The translations under genes were made by a program, and so were the position numbers. Shown one piece after another: positions 39,040 to 53,497 of a stretch of 64,000 bases of DNA (its first letter is position 1; every line of letters begins with the position of its first letter). This DNA comes from Cruorifilaria tuberocauda (lineage: Eukaryota; Nematoda; Chromadorea; Rhabditida; Onchocercidae), in contig JABVXU010000112.1 of assembly GCA_013365365.1 (NCBI GenBank), positions 79,703 to 143,702 on the forward strand, read 5' to 3'. The notes beneath the pieces were generated by a model. That model saw only the letters and a program-made list of their open reading frames with translations. It searched no databases and had not been told where the DNA came from.

Positions 39040-41809
39040 TTTTCAGTGGTTTGTAAAACTGATGTTAAAATTAAGTATTATCAGAATAAATTACTATAGG
39101 ATTTAACTATAATCCTGCAAAGAAAATAATGATACTATCTGTAAATTGTTTAAACAGTATTCTTTCGATTTTTTCTGTATGATATTGCTCACAAACATAA
39201 TTCTGAACATTCTTTACTAGGTCGTTCAATTATTATGTGTTGAGAATTTCCTGGAAACTAGATTTCAAATATAAATATTTATTTCTAATCTTTATATTTT
39301 ATGAAGATTAGGGCAGCATGAGAAACTCAAGGTATGATTTTCTCGTGTCTCTTTTGGGGAGCTATTTGATACAAGACATTTACGCCACTGTTGTGATGTG
39401 TATGATCTGCGTGCTATCACAGTTTTTGCTCTTATTCCTGTATAGTGAGAAGATTGGACGTTAAAATCATGACTGTGTTATGAAGCCATATTCTCATGCA
39501 TCAATATCCCATCATATCTACCGATAGATCAGATCTCCTCATATTAGTAAAAAACTCCTCCCCCTTTGTGGAGCGGGGAGAGGGCCACTTTGTCATTCGC
39601 GGTGTGATTATTCTCCGGGTTGTCACTGCTGTAAACGAATCTTCTATTGAATAAAGATATTACATTAGTTCGTTCTAAACCCAAAGAACTCGACTCAAAT
39701 CAAGTTCAAATTTCCCAAATTCCATAATATTATGTAGAAGTTACAGTTTTGGCGTTAAGTTGATAAACTATCTGATCATTCAATTCATAATTAATGATAC
39801 GCTAGACATTATAATTTATATACTTTTTGAAAGAAATCTTATAAACGTGCTATTCACTTTGATTGTTTGATTGCTGCACTATAAAGGTGTAAAAAATTTA
39901 ATACCATAAGAGGAAATGATTTATTATCAACTTAATGCATTTAAACGTTTTTGTCTTAGTTTGTTTGAAGTCCCAACATACAGTGATTATTATTCTATTT
40001 TGAGAGTATCAAATAATACCTCTTTAATTCATCACGTTCGTATTTATCAATCGATTCTGTTATTTCCGTTGCACTGCTTAACAGCCATTCGTTTTCTAGC
40101 AGGAAATTTAAGTTTCTCGAATTTATTTTATATAGCATAATCTGTGATCATAAATTCAAATCAAATTCTTAATAGCTTAACCGACAAAGGAGCATAAAAA
40201 ATTTTAGCGATAAAAAATATTGTTAGGAATTGAAATATAATCACAAATGAAATTTATATTTTCAAGCTACGAGACAAAATGTATAGATAGAGTCATAGAT
40301 AGGATCATTTCAGTTCATTTTTTTTTTTGCTAAAATCTCGTTTCACATTCCAGAAACATGTCATATATTAAAAAGTTCAACAAGCATAATAAAATTATAT
40401 CGGTGAAATTCGGAAGTTATAATTATCATTACAGCTCATGTTGTAGCTTAAAACTTGTAACTTGAACTCATGTTTATGGAAACAAAATTTATCTCTATTT
40501 ACATTTATGGTGTAACTACTCATACTCTTATGAATGATTGGAAATAAAGAAAAATGAGATAAAACATCGATATTTGATAGTTTTACATCGAACAAATACT
40601 AATAAAAAGACTACTCACTGATAACCGCGGCGCCAGCCGCCCAAATCGCTTAGTTACAAACTGACGAGAAAATTCAATATTTTTTATTTTAATGATAAAA
40701 ATGGCGAAAATGCAAATTGCTTATGAGTCTCCAAAACTTCGTAGAATAAGCAACGTAAAATGAAATCTGGTAATCTCAAAAGAACTAAAAATATAGTGAG
40801 TGAAAACAAATAAATTTATAGCCAATCGACTCACTAGTATAGGTTTTCCTTAGACAATAAATCACTACACCCCGAAATTAAAATATCATTTAGAAAAGTG
40901 CATCCAACACGACGACGAGAAAATTTTATTCCGAAAGCAGCTTATTCAGCAGATAAAAATAATTACATAATTTTAAGCAATACATGAGCTTTGAAGCGAA
41001 TTACTTCAAATTTTGGACCATGTATATATGCAGTTTCAATCGATCAGCATTCAACTGATCATTTAGTTTTACTAAACACTTAAAGCAATATAGTCAACTA
41101 ATCACAGTAAAAAGAAACATGAAATGCATAAAAATATAAAAGTTCAATCGAAGGGATGAACAACAGATCTAAGCTTCCATATAACAAAACAATATAATTC
41201 CATAATTTAATCTCCATCCCATTTTGAAATTACTCTTGCGAAAGCACGGATTTAGAGAAGGTCCTATATGCGAATTGCACCTTTTTTATCAGCTGAACAA
41301 ACCTTGCCGACAGGTTCCATTTGCATCGAAAGATGAGTTATAAATGATATTTTGCCAAGGATGACTACAAAGTAGTGGATCATTATTTTACTTTTAGACA
41401 ACAATAGCATTTAAAGATTTTTTTACATAAATTCCGTGAAAGAATTGCATTTAATGTATTTTTTTACTGAAAGGAAACAAGAGATCTATAGAATAAAGGA
41501 ATATAAATCTTTTCAATTGTGTAAATGGAATTCGTATAAAAGAGTTACTCCATAAGACCTTAAAAAGGATGATGAAAACAACAGAGTAATTGTCGGAGTA
41601 ATTTTGTTGATATTATTAAAAAGATAACTTTACCTAAAACTGCGTTTAATATTAATAATTAATAATTCATATATATATATATATATAAACATTTCCAGTC
41701 AATAAAATAGCAAATGTTAAAACTGTGGTAAACATGAAGCAATGGAATATATACTGAAAAATCACCATTGCCATTTGACTAATTTGGTATTGCTTTTAGG
41801 ATCATTCAC
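39040..41809. other. Spacer upstream of the charged-protein gene
   Basis: No exon firmly supported. The exception worth noting is a G+C-rich patch at about 40619-40650, ending on the minus strand in a consensus donor (tca|gtgagt) and possibly the missing 5' exon of the charged-protein gene. An (at) run lies at about 41669-41688. The right end holds the 3' UTR of arp-1. Confidence 0.45.
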
Positions 41810-44384
41810 TTAGAATGTTTTTCTGTGCAATACCTTCTTGCCTTCGTCTTCATATTCCTTTTTGCTAACCCACATTTTCTTAAATGTATCAAGACTAGCT
41901 AGAATTGAACCTCCTATCCAGGTACCATATAACCGCTCCTGAGGTGCTGATATACGGATTTTTGCATCTTTTGGTGCCAATCGACGCATCTATAATTAAA
42001 CATAGGCTATATTCTCTCGATCAATTTTAATCAGAAAAGAAAATTTATCTTGTTGAGTAAAATATGAATAAACAAGCAGTATATAATTAGAAAAATTTAC
42101 TTCAGCTAACAATCGATCACCAAATCCAGCGAACATAGTTGATCCGCCACTTAATACAATATTGCTATACAAATTCTTGCGCAAATCTATTTCACAACGC
42201 TGAAAAAAGAAAGGTTTTGTATTTAATGAGAAAAAAGAAGGATTTATCTCTAATCAGTGCGATACTCAAACATTTTAATAATATTAAAAAAACAATACGA
42301 AGTGATACAGAATTGTGACTGCGGAAATAAGATTCAATGAGTAAAATTGAAATGATTCAGCCAAAAGTTCTTTGCTGAAGTGAAACTCATGTTAATAGTC
42401 ATTAAATTTTATAATCTTAAAAATGAGACAGAAGCCTAAATCTACGATAAAAGTTATATTTTGTTCATAATTACAATGTTATTACTACACCTGAAAATAT
42501 AACATGTATGGGAAATCTGTTTAAGCATGAAGCTATTTATATAATTCATCTAAAAAAATTTAGTAAATTTCGAAAGTTGATATCTATAATATCATATTCC
42601 CCACATTTTAAAAGAAATCTTATATTTTTGAAAAAATCGTAGTAGCCCTTAAACTACAAAATTAGTATCACGCAGCACTAGATAACTGATAACTAGCAAA
42701 AACAAGACATATGTTGGAAACATACTCTTATGGACAAATCGAGAGCATTAGCGATCCCTGGCCATTCTTCGCCAATAATATCTGGCCGAAACAATATCTC
42801 GGTGGCACGAAATCTAGCTGGTCCAATTTCGAGTGTTGAACCATCGGGAAGCTTATATGCTGCCTGAATTTAAAAACTGCTAAAACAGTGACTCAATGTT
42901 AAGAAACCGCATTTGGTAAAGATCATCTTATCAACTATTATAATTTCCAAAATAACAGGTAAAAAAAAAAACGTGCTTTCTCGCTTTCGGTACTTTCTTC
43001 TTTCGCAGCATTTGTCGCAATGTAACACATTTTTTCCTTAATTTCTCGTACGATTTCAAACTCTGATGAACGATGAAAATTCGCTCCTTCTTTGCGAAGT
43101 AATAGACGAAGATACTTGGTCACATCTCGTCCTGCGACATCCATCCTTTCAATTCTAAATTATCACACTCAATTTGATTTTAGGCATATCATACAAATAA
43201 GAACAATCACTTATGACAGGAAGAAACAATTTCCAATAATGTCAACGATAGTTAACTGATAAAAGATATAACATTATTAAAACTAATTTCAATATATTAA
43301 AATATACTTTATTTGCACCTCAAGTAGTTGTTCCCTAAAACTTAAGATAATCTTCAAACTATAGTGATATCCGCTGTAGTGCATCTTAGATAGTATCGTA
43401 ATCGTACGATTGGAGTTTCATAAAAAAATTGATGATGCAATCTGCTTTAATCTATTCGCTAATTGATCAGTTAGGAATATGGGAACAGCATGCTCAGTAC
43501 CAGATAATAAAATGTGCTGTAGAACAAGCGAAAGAATGATACAGAAAAACCAACCCATGCTGTATAGCAAAACCTTCGAAGATTGGTACAACATGTGTTA
43601 CACCATCTCCTGAATCCAGAACAACGCCTGTTGTACGACCCGTCGAATAAAGTGAAAGAACAGCTTGAATTTGAATGTGCAATGCAGGTATATTAAAAGT
43701 TTCGAAAAATATTTCAGCCGATTTTTCTCGGTTTTTCAGTGGATTCAGAGGTGCTTCGGTAAGCAGTACTGGATGTTCTTCTGGAAATATCTGAAAATAT
43801 AAATATGACCAATCAAATACATCCACAGAGCGTTTTATCTAAAATAAAATATGTTCAAAGAAAGACCAAAACAAACACAAACTACAACACCTGCAACTGA
43901 TCTTTACTGTAAATATACTGCCATACGCGTTCCATATCATTCCAGTCTGTCACTATGCCATGTTCCATTGGATATTTCAACGCTAGCAGTCCTCGGTACT
44001 CCTGTGCTTTGGGACCTAAATAAACACAAGTTTCATAAAACTGTATTTCGCACAAATCTAATACATGAGATGTCAATCTATGAAGGTATATCAATTACGA
44101 AGGTAGAGTTTATTAGAGAGATAAAGTGTAGAAAAATCAATAAAATATTTAGCATTAAAAACAATTCAGCAACACGAAAATTTTATACACGGCAAAAGGA
44201 TAATTTTACCTATAAACAAGTCGCCCTCAAGAGCACCAGCCATCACTCTTGTATGCTTTGGTCGTCCAACAAAATTCGCAAAACGACATTTGGGTGTTTG
44301 GTCCCCAGCAAATCCAGCCTTAATTACCCCAGACCCATTATCAATAACAACTGGCTGATTCGCTATCACATCATAAGAATCCAT
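41810..44384 (-). CDS. arp-1: ARP1 / centractin, dynactin filament actin-related protein
   Basis: Forms the short actin-like filament of dynactin, the adaptor complex for cytoplasmic dynein. Seven exons: about 44384-44211 ([20 protein letters not shown]), about 44019-43890 ([20 protein letters not shown]), about 43795-43550 ([31 protein letters not shown]), about 43157-42975 ([19 protein letters not shown]), about 42860-42727 ([18 protein letters not shown]), about 42199-42103 ([20 protein letters not shown]) and about 41990-41810 ([20 protein letters not shown]; ends [14 protein letters not shown]). The actin-fold nucleotide-binding loops ([30 protein letters not shown]) are intact. The opening residues and the HRKTF end identify ARP1 rather than conventional actin. 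The exon 4 donor is atypical: only gcac|gtttttttttt keeps the frame. Confidence 0.96.
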
Positions 44385-45430
44385 GATTTACCCTAGGGAT
44401 CTATAAAACATTGGAAATCAACAATGAAAATTTTAAATTAGAATGATAATGAATCAAACATGCGAAACTACATACAAGCACAAGTCATCAGAACTCTATA
44501 ACTATAACCATAAATATATGATGAAATCAAAATGCATCACGCACACACATCAGCCACCTCTTTCTGTTAAAATCCGACCTTGAGACTATTGTATACTGTA
44601 AGTATAATTCAATTTTAATCAAGCTCACGAATTTTGTCTTATTTACATATGTCGTTTTCAGCAATAATACCAAGAATTACTTTTAACTATAATAATATGG
44701 TATCAATATATAAAATAAATAATTAAACAAAATCTTTCAAAGATGTTCATTTGTGACGTGTTTTAATTACTACATTCTCAAAATTGTTTTATTCTGAATG
44801 TTCACCTAACGTTTTCTATTTCGTCTCAAATTTTCTACTTCCTCTATCCGCTTTTCATGATTACCAGTTCCCTTTTAAAATCCTTCTTTCTACAGTTATC
44901 TTTATCATACTAATCCACATAAAAACATGCCTCTAGAAATTCAAATTTTTCCACATGAAAAGTTGTAATTCACCCTTTCTCACCTCTGCATTCACTTGTA
45001 ATATAACAAATCCTAAGTTAAAAATCGTAAGACCCGAGAAGGACCGTCACCTCTTCTCCTTGGTATGATCAACTTTTTCATGAATTTTTTTTATTTACTG
45101 ACTGCTCTTACTGTTTCAATTTTTTAATAAAGTGATTATTCCAATATCCTTGTGAAACATGCAAAGCAATCTTCACTCAATCCGACCGTGCCAAAACTCA
45201 ACGTTGTCAACCAAAATCGAAAAATTCACGATACGCAGTGCAATTCACCATTTTTCGTAGTTTTCCAACAATAAATGCATAAAAACAAGAAAAGTTGAGA
45301 ACTACAGCTCTAATTAATTGTACAATGCGGTAACCAGTGTTGACAAACTTTATTTTATGTAAAACGACATTGAATAATGAAACAACTTTTTATTGACTGA
45401 AAACAGGTAAAAGAATACATTACGGTTTTA
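44385..45430. other. Spacer between arp-1 and rps-18
   Basis: No exon seen. It should contain the arp-1 promoter at its left and the rps-18 3' end at its right. Both neighbours are minus-strand; the 1 kb gap is long for a nematode operon. Confidence 0.5.
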
Positions 45431-46447
<1,017 letters not shown>

Positions 46448-47602
46448 CTTATATCTCCGTCTTTTACTTCTGCAACATGCTAGTAATTATTTCACATCAC
46501 GCACTTATAATTTGAGAAAATCCTATACCACGAAAAAAGAAAACGGCACACCATCCATCACCTACGATATAACCCAAAGAACTCCCAACTGGTCTGCACG
46601 GTCTACAAAACATTCCAGTGCCGCGCTGAGTTACTACGAATTCTCACAATGAAAATAACCATATCACATGCAAGTGGATTGGTAACATCGCTCATAGGCA
46701 ACAGTTATATGTTGTTACTGGCTTAGAATAATTAATATGAATTCATAGCTGAAGGATGAATCTAAATTTCCTAATCGCACTTCAAATTCATTGCGAAGTG
46801 CTGAGAAGCCCTCCTCCCAAATCAGCACATCATATTTCAGAACAGGAGATGACAATTCAATTTATTCGTTCCTGATATCTTATGCATACGACTTTTTTTC
46901 CTTTTTGAGAAACATTCACACTGCTTTACATCATCCAATAAATAAACAATCAACTTTTCGAAATATAAAGAGTATTGAATTCACATGCTTGTTAAGAAGA
47001 GAAAAAACCACTTCAATATAAGAGGAAAAGCCACTTCAATATAAGAGATATTTTGAGAAATGACTATAAGATAATACTAATTGCCCTGACCTAAGTTTCC
47101 TTCCAGTCCGAACTTCACCACCAACACTTCATGTCCCCTACTTCTATATTTGTATTAAAATAGCGGACACAGTTTTGCTCATTATGAAAATTCACATCCT
47201 TTTTCTTTTATGTTTGTTTGATGTTAAGTGATATTAACGATAATTTTGAAGCGTAAGACTGTCCTGCAAGATGGAGAAAATCCTAAATTGATTTTAATAT
47301 TCTGAATTGTACTAAAAAAGTCTAAATTATGCTAATGCTTACACAGAAGTGTTTATTTACATATATATATGAATTAATACAGAAAATTTTCTTGCCTTTG
47401 GGTAAGATTTGAATAAGATTCAAAAAATACATATTATTTGACGTGTGCATTTTTAAACATCACCGAAACTTCGAATATGATATAATCATTTAGTTCAATT
47501 TAAGATAATAAGAATGATGATAAGAATTCATTTTAGATAATAATTTAATTTCTGGTAATTTAGATTTCATTTTAGAGGCCTTAAATAATTCATTTTAGAT
47601 AA
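46448..47602. other. Divergent promoter region between rps-18 and emc-1
   Basis: The two flanking genes point away from each other, so both promoters should lie here. No coding exon seen. A short direct repeat (ccacttcaatataagag, twice) lies at about 47008-47048. Confidence 0.5.
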
Positions 47603-50600
47603 ATGGTCTTACATTTTTGCTGGCTTGCTGCAATGATCGTGGCAGTTTACGCAATATACGAAGATCAGATTGGCAAATTCGACTGGTTAGATTCACAAAT
47701 AATTGGTTGTCTTCAAGAGTTCATTTTTCGTCTTTTATTTTCATTTATCTGTTTAGTAAATAAGCATTATTTCGCTGGCTTAGAAAGTTTTTCGAAATAA
47801 GTTTTTGAAATAGATGCAATTCAGGCATCGTGAATATGTCGGTTGTGCGCAAGAGCTGCATATAGATCGGTTAAAGAGTACGAAGTTATTACATATTATT
47901 GTTTCAACAGAAGCCAATATGATCGCATCATTGAAAGCATCTACCGGACAGATAGGTACTATCTCATAATATTATTCATTAATGTTGAAAACACTGAAGA
48001 TGAGAAACTTTAGTAATCGCAAATTCCTGTTTTCTCTTTGGCTTTGTTCAAGTTTTTACAGTGTAAATTTTCAAAAAACAAGTAATTTTTGTACAAAAGT
48101 ATGGTATCCATAATAAGTGATGATGAGAGAAGATAATGCATGTGAATCTATTGACAAATTATGATAGCTATAGATAGATAAGAATATATAAGCAGAGAGA
48201 TAGTATAGATTAATGATGAAGGCGTAAATTCCTATTTCTCTTAACCGATAAATTATTATTATAGCTTGGAGGCAGCAACTGGAACATTCATCTGCACTAC
48301 GGTTATCGTTCTCACCTACTACTAAACGTAATCCTTTGTATTTGTTGTAGTTTTTTTTCAACGTTTAACTTTGCCAAGTATTTAACTTCGTTTTTCTGCC
48401 CTAATATTTAGTTGCATTTTTTATCAGTTCAGTAAGAGAGTTTTCAGTGATAATAACAGTAACGAAAGATAGCGAAGTGGTACGAGCATGGAATCGAGAC
48501 AATGGAGTTTTGATTTGGGAAACACAAATTCAACAAATTACTGAGTAAGAAACGATCTATTTTCAACATAAAAATAATAAAATAAGAATACTTAGTACTG
48601 TAGCTACACTGAAATTATTTGAAAATCAATTTTTCTTAGTGTTTTTTTTTCTTTCTTTACAAGTGAATTTTTTTTTCACTTGTAAAGAAAGAAAAAAACT
48701 TGATGAGTGATATCAGGGAAACAGTAATCAGTATGATTAATAAAGTAATGGATCTTATGAGTAGTCCTGCTCAAGTACTATATATATTATATTAAAATAT
48801 ACGAACTAAAGGAAAAGAGAAAATCATCCCAGGTAAATCTGTATATTACTTACGAAATTTTCCATAGCTGGAGAAAAACGGAAGTATTGATATCAAATGG
48901 AAACGTGTTTATTTTGAGAGATGCTCATATCACTTCACTTTCTCTTAGTAATGGTCAAGTTAAATGGGAGTCGAATGCTGGGAACATAAAGTAGGTATTA
49001 AAGTTTATTTTCAATTTTGTATGTTTTTCTTATTAGATTTTGAATTATTTTGTCATACGTGGTGTTCGGTAAATCGTATTTTTTCGAATTTTTGAAATTA
49101 TAGATAGCATAGTCTGGATATTTTAGGAATTGCATTGGATTGGTACCAGGGCTACAAACACTTTATGTAGTTGGAGGTGTAGAAGGAGCAGAATTGGTAG
49201 TTATTCAGATTGATGTAACGAATGGTGCAGTTATAAAAATTCAGAATCTCAGTACAAGCTGGTTCAGCCAGAAAAGGTAAAACATATGCCGAAATATTTA
49301 GTTAATCAAGGGTTCAGTGAATTGTTAAAGAAGAATAATAGGTATCTTAGAAATGTCAATAAGATTCATTATTCGCCGTATTATTTAAGGCATTACAATT
49401 TAGGTTTCAACCTCGTTAAGATGAAACATGTTAAAAATATTCCGTTGCAGATTATAGAAAGCTTTTTTTGTGATCAGACTTTTCTTTATAAAAAAGTTAT
49501 TAAAACTAAGTTCTATCAAGTCATTGAAGTCATGGCGAGAATTCTTTTGCAGATGCGTCTTGTCTAATGCGTTTTTACAATGTTTTGATAACAAAGGATT
49601 TTATATTGTCGATTTATCGTTAGATCCACTCACAGCACACCACACTTCTCTTCAATCTATAGTCGAAATTTCAAATTTAAATATGGAAGAAGTAATGGTT
49701 GTACGTACTCTCACAAATACCTATGTTTATCGTGTTAGTTTATCGGAACCGCCAGCGGTGCTTTTAAAACTGGAAAAGGTAAATGTTTTAGGTTATTTTA
49801 AAATGAGGTAAAAAAATTCGAATCGGATTTGCTAGTTGGCATCAAATTCTAGTAAAATTCATTTTCATTTTCAGACTGAAGCAGTTTCCTCGCATTTAGC
49901 AGCTAGTGGACAGAATCTTTTGGCTTTTGCGACATCTGCGAATAACATGATCGTTTATAATGCTGTGAGTGGAGAACAGCTATTCACAGGAAGCATCCCA
50001 GAAAAAGATTCATCCCCTATAAAACTTATTTCTTTTATCGAGACATCAAAAGAATTCGAATTTGCTGTTGTTCTAGAAGACTGTAGATTCGTTTATCTGG
50101 TTGGCTCATCCAACAGACTTGCAAGGGAATGGATCAGACATGAAGCACTAAGTACCATTACTTCAGTCGAAATGGTCGATTTACCTTTATCCGAAGCACA
50201 GGCTGATATCGAGTCGGAATTTGCTTCAGATGATGGTTCGTTTAATGCTAATACCTTAACTTACTTGTTTCAAGTTCCACTTTTCAGTGAATGCTTATCC
50301 TTTATCTCTACATCAAATAAAAAGAAAACATTATCTTGTAAATGTGCCATACTGTATTAAGAAATCAATAAAGTTATTCATACAAAAGCATTCTTTATTG
50401 GTGATAACAAGAGTGTGGTATTGTCTTGAAACAATCAGAATCTAAATTTTCATCGTCATTTTTTTCTTCTGCAGGTACCATAATGGATTCATTAATACGG
50501 CGTCTAAGGAGTCAGGTAGAACAGTTTCGTCGCGCTTGTATTAGTGGGGTGAATCAGATTTTTTCATCGTCAAATTTTTTACCTTTTCATTCAAAATCAT

Positions 50601-53497
50601 TTGCCGGCTGGATGGCATCTCTTCGATTTTCTGGCAAAAATACGCGAAGAAAGGATGTATCATATGAACGAGATTATTTTAATTTACGAAAAATTATTGT
50701 TGCTTCAACGTTGAAATCTATTGTTTATGGTGAGTCTTGCTTGACTGTATCATTATGAAAAGGCAGTAACAAAGATTTTAACCGCATTGTAAAGCAAATA
50801 TAATCACTTCTTTTGCTTGCTTAGAGATTAGAGATATCTTCCTTGCAGGTATTGATAGCAGTGATGGAACAATTTTATGGTACTTTTATTTGGGGAAAAA
50901 TATAAAGCCGTTGTTTAGCTCATTGGGAAATGAAAAAATCCCTCTCTTTATACAGCGTACCACAGCTCATTATCACTTTTCTCCACAAGCTACGGTTGTT
51001 GCTAATGATAAGGTCTAAGTTTGTCAGTGATATGATGTTCAGAGTTGTTTATTCAATTAAATGGAATAATAACGTAAAGAATTTCTTCAGTTGAGTAAAA
51101 AGGCTTTTACTAAAATTACACAAGATTTGTAATATTTCAGAGTTCAGGATATGCAGTTTTAATATCTTTTAATCCGATAACAGGATCTTTAATCGAACGA
51201 AAAAACTTCTTTACTTCTCTCAAGCGTGTTGAAATTCTTCCTTATGCAAATGCTCAGACACACATTTATCACCTCGTCATGCTTGATGAGAATAACAAAG
51301 TAAGTCTTATTTATGTACAAGAATTTATTTTTTGATAGGAATTATTTTTATTCGTAACTTTATGAAAATCGGAGATTTCAAATCTAAATTCATTTCATCA
51401 TTTATTTTAGGTCACGCTATATCCAGAAAATGTGGATACAGTGGAACAGCATATTCCATTGCATTTCTTTAGCTTTAATGCTTCTGGCAGTTTAGAAGGT
51501 TTTGTTCTGAATGTTTCTCGTAAGCAGCTTTCATCAACTTGGAAAGTAAAGCTCTCTTTACGAAATGAACAAAAGATTGTTGCTGTTGTTCCGAAACCAT
51601 CCTATCGTGAGTTGTTTAATTTTTGTACCTTTTTTTAAAGTTTTGTGATTGATACTGTGTACCAATTTTTTTTCATTTCAGAAAAAGTTCACAGTGCTGG
51701 AAGAGTATTGGGTAACCGTTCAGTGCTATATAAATATGTAAATCCAAATCTAGTCGCAATTGCAGTACTCGATTCCCTTCACTCGGTTTTACAAATTTAT
51801 TTCATTGATGCAGTCTCAGGTTATATTGTATACAGTGGTAAACAAAACAAAGTAAGTACATTTATATTCTTCAAAGTAGAAAATTTTTGCAATTATTTCC
51901 AAAGTCTTTACTGAAGTCAGTATAATAGTTGTTCCATTGCAAATGATTTTGATTACAGTTTATAGAGAATAATATGTTTTTAAGTGTCATACTTTATTTA
52001 ATATCTCATTGGTACGCCATATTCTGCATTAGAAAAATTTTTTCATTTTGATTTTTCAAAAATCACTAGATATTGTATAACGAAAGACATCATAACAAAA
52101 ACGTGAAGCTATAAAAATAATCAAATAAATTTTGCAGATAACTGGCCCAGTTCATTTAGTTCATTGTGAAAATTGGCTAGCTTATTCATACTGGAACGAG
52201 AAAGGTCGCCGTACAGAAGTAGCTGTGGTAGAGTTGTATGAAGGTCTTGAACAAACTGATGCTCTTCACTATAATTCACTTGTCCATACGGTAGCAGCAA
52301 AAGTTACTGCCCTTTCTCAAGCGTATATATTTCCTCAAGGAGTGGCGGCATTAGGGGTTACAGAAACTGGTAAGTAATTTATTTATAAATTTTGTCTCAA
52401 GAGAAGGCGAAATTAAGGACTGTATGTTTATGTCTTTATTAGAAACACAGAATTATTAGCATATTTTACGTAGTATATTGCAGTGCTTCTTGAGAAATAA
52501 CGATTAGATTTACATTAAATAATTATATTTATGATTGGGACAGATTTTTTTTCTTTGTATTCCTCGTTGCTCTCAGTTCATATCAGAACTTATTTTTCAA
52601 GTTAATTTTATAAAGCTGAGGTCAACTTAATTTTATAAAGCCGAGATTAGTTTTTATGTGAAATCGTTATATGAATTAACATTCCTTATAATTTAGAGCT
52701 AGGATTGTCCACAAGATCTTTATTGGTAGCAATGCCATTTGGCAGTATATATGTAATTTCCAAACGGCTAATAGATGCTCGTCGCCCAATGGAAATGACG
52801 CAAGAATTAGCAGAAGAAATGCTTCTTCCATATCGACCGGAATTACCAATTGCTTCTGAAGATTTCATCACTTATAATCAAAGTATACATGGTATTCGGG
52901 GCTTCAAAACTTCGTAAGTTATTTCTAATGACAATCATTATGAATGTGTAGTTAGCGAAAATTATATTTAAGAAGGAATTATTAAGCGGTTCCAAAATGA
53001 AAAAGTTATAAACTTACTAATCGAGCTTTTATCATTCTGAATCAATGTTTTTTGGTATTTCCTGCCGAACGGAAATAAAAGTAGGATTTTGAAATTAGGG
53101 AGACATTTTTAGGAATTCTTTTTTCCATAATATTAATCCTTTATCAGATTCTTATAAAAGTAGCTTGGATTTAATAATATTGTCACCAAGATAGCTGTGT
53201 ATAAATTGGAGAGATGTTGTAATGTATAAAAAAATAATTAATTTCTCATATGTAAAGAATTGTGATAATCTCAAATATTTAATTTTCAGACCCTCTGGCC
53301 TGGAATCCACAAGCTTGATGCTGGCTTATGGTACTGATCTTTTTTTCACCCAGCTGACTCCATCTGGAACCTTTGATGTATTAAAAGATGATTTTGATCA
53401 CTTGCTTATAAGTATTGTCCTAATAAGTTTGGTAATAGGAAGTTTGGTTTGTAAAAAATTAGGCAAAAATAATAATCTAAGACAAGCCTGGCAATGA
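47603..53497 (+). CDS. emc-1: EMC1, ER membrane protein complex subunit 1
   Basis: Largest subunit of the EMC insertase, with lumenal beta-propellers and a C-terminal membrane anchor. The start at 47603 follows an acceptor-like cattttag by four bases (probable trans-splice site) and opens with a signal peptide (WLAAMIVAVYA) and then IYEDQIGKFDW. Exon 1 ends at 47685 and joins 47825-47955 (HREYVGCAQELHIDR), then about 48265-48329 (LEHSSALRLSFSPTTK). Other landmarks: VRAWNRDNGVLIWET (48490), TSVEMVDLPLSEAQADIESE (50163), QRTTAHYHFSPQATVV (50950), GRVLGNRSVLYKYVNPNL (51701), GPVHLVHCENWLAYSYWNEK (52145), ITYNQSIHGIRGF (52870) and RPSGLESTSLMLAYGTDLFF (53290). The transmembrane helix (LLISIVLISLVIGSLVC) is followed by a short basic tail ending at the TGA 53495-53497. 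The motif order matches animal EMC1 along its whole length. Confidence 0.95.
48641..48699. repeat. Strong hairpin in an emc-1 intron
   Basis: Arms 48651-48667 and 48675-48691 (ctttctttacaagtgaa and its complement) are perfectly complementary around a seven-T loop. The stem extends through flanking T and A tracts to about 48641 and 48699, giving about 24 pairs. It lies in the intron after the exon that ends IQQITE. Confidence 0.85.

Noticed and set aside
43851..44396. Open frame of 181 codons on the plus strand
   Set aside because: It lies over the first two exons of arp-1 on the other strand, spans their intron and has no recognisable domain.
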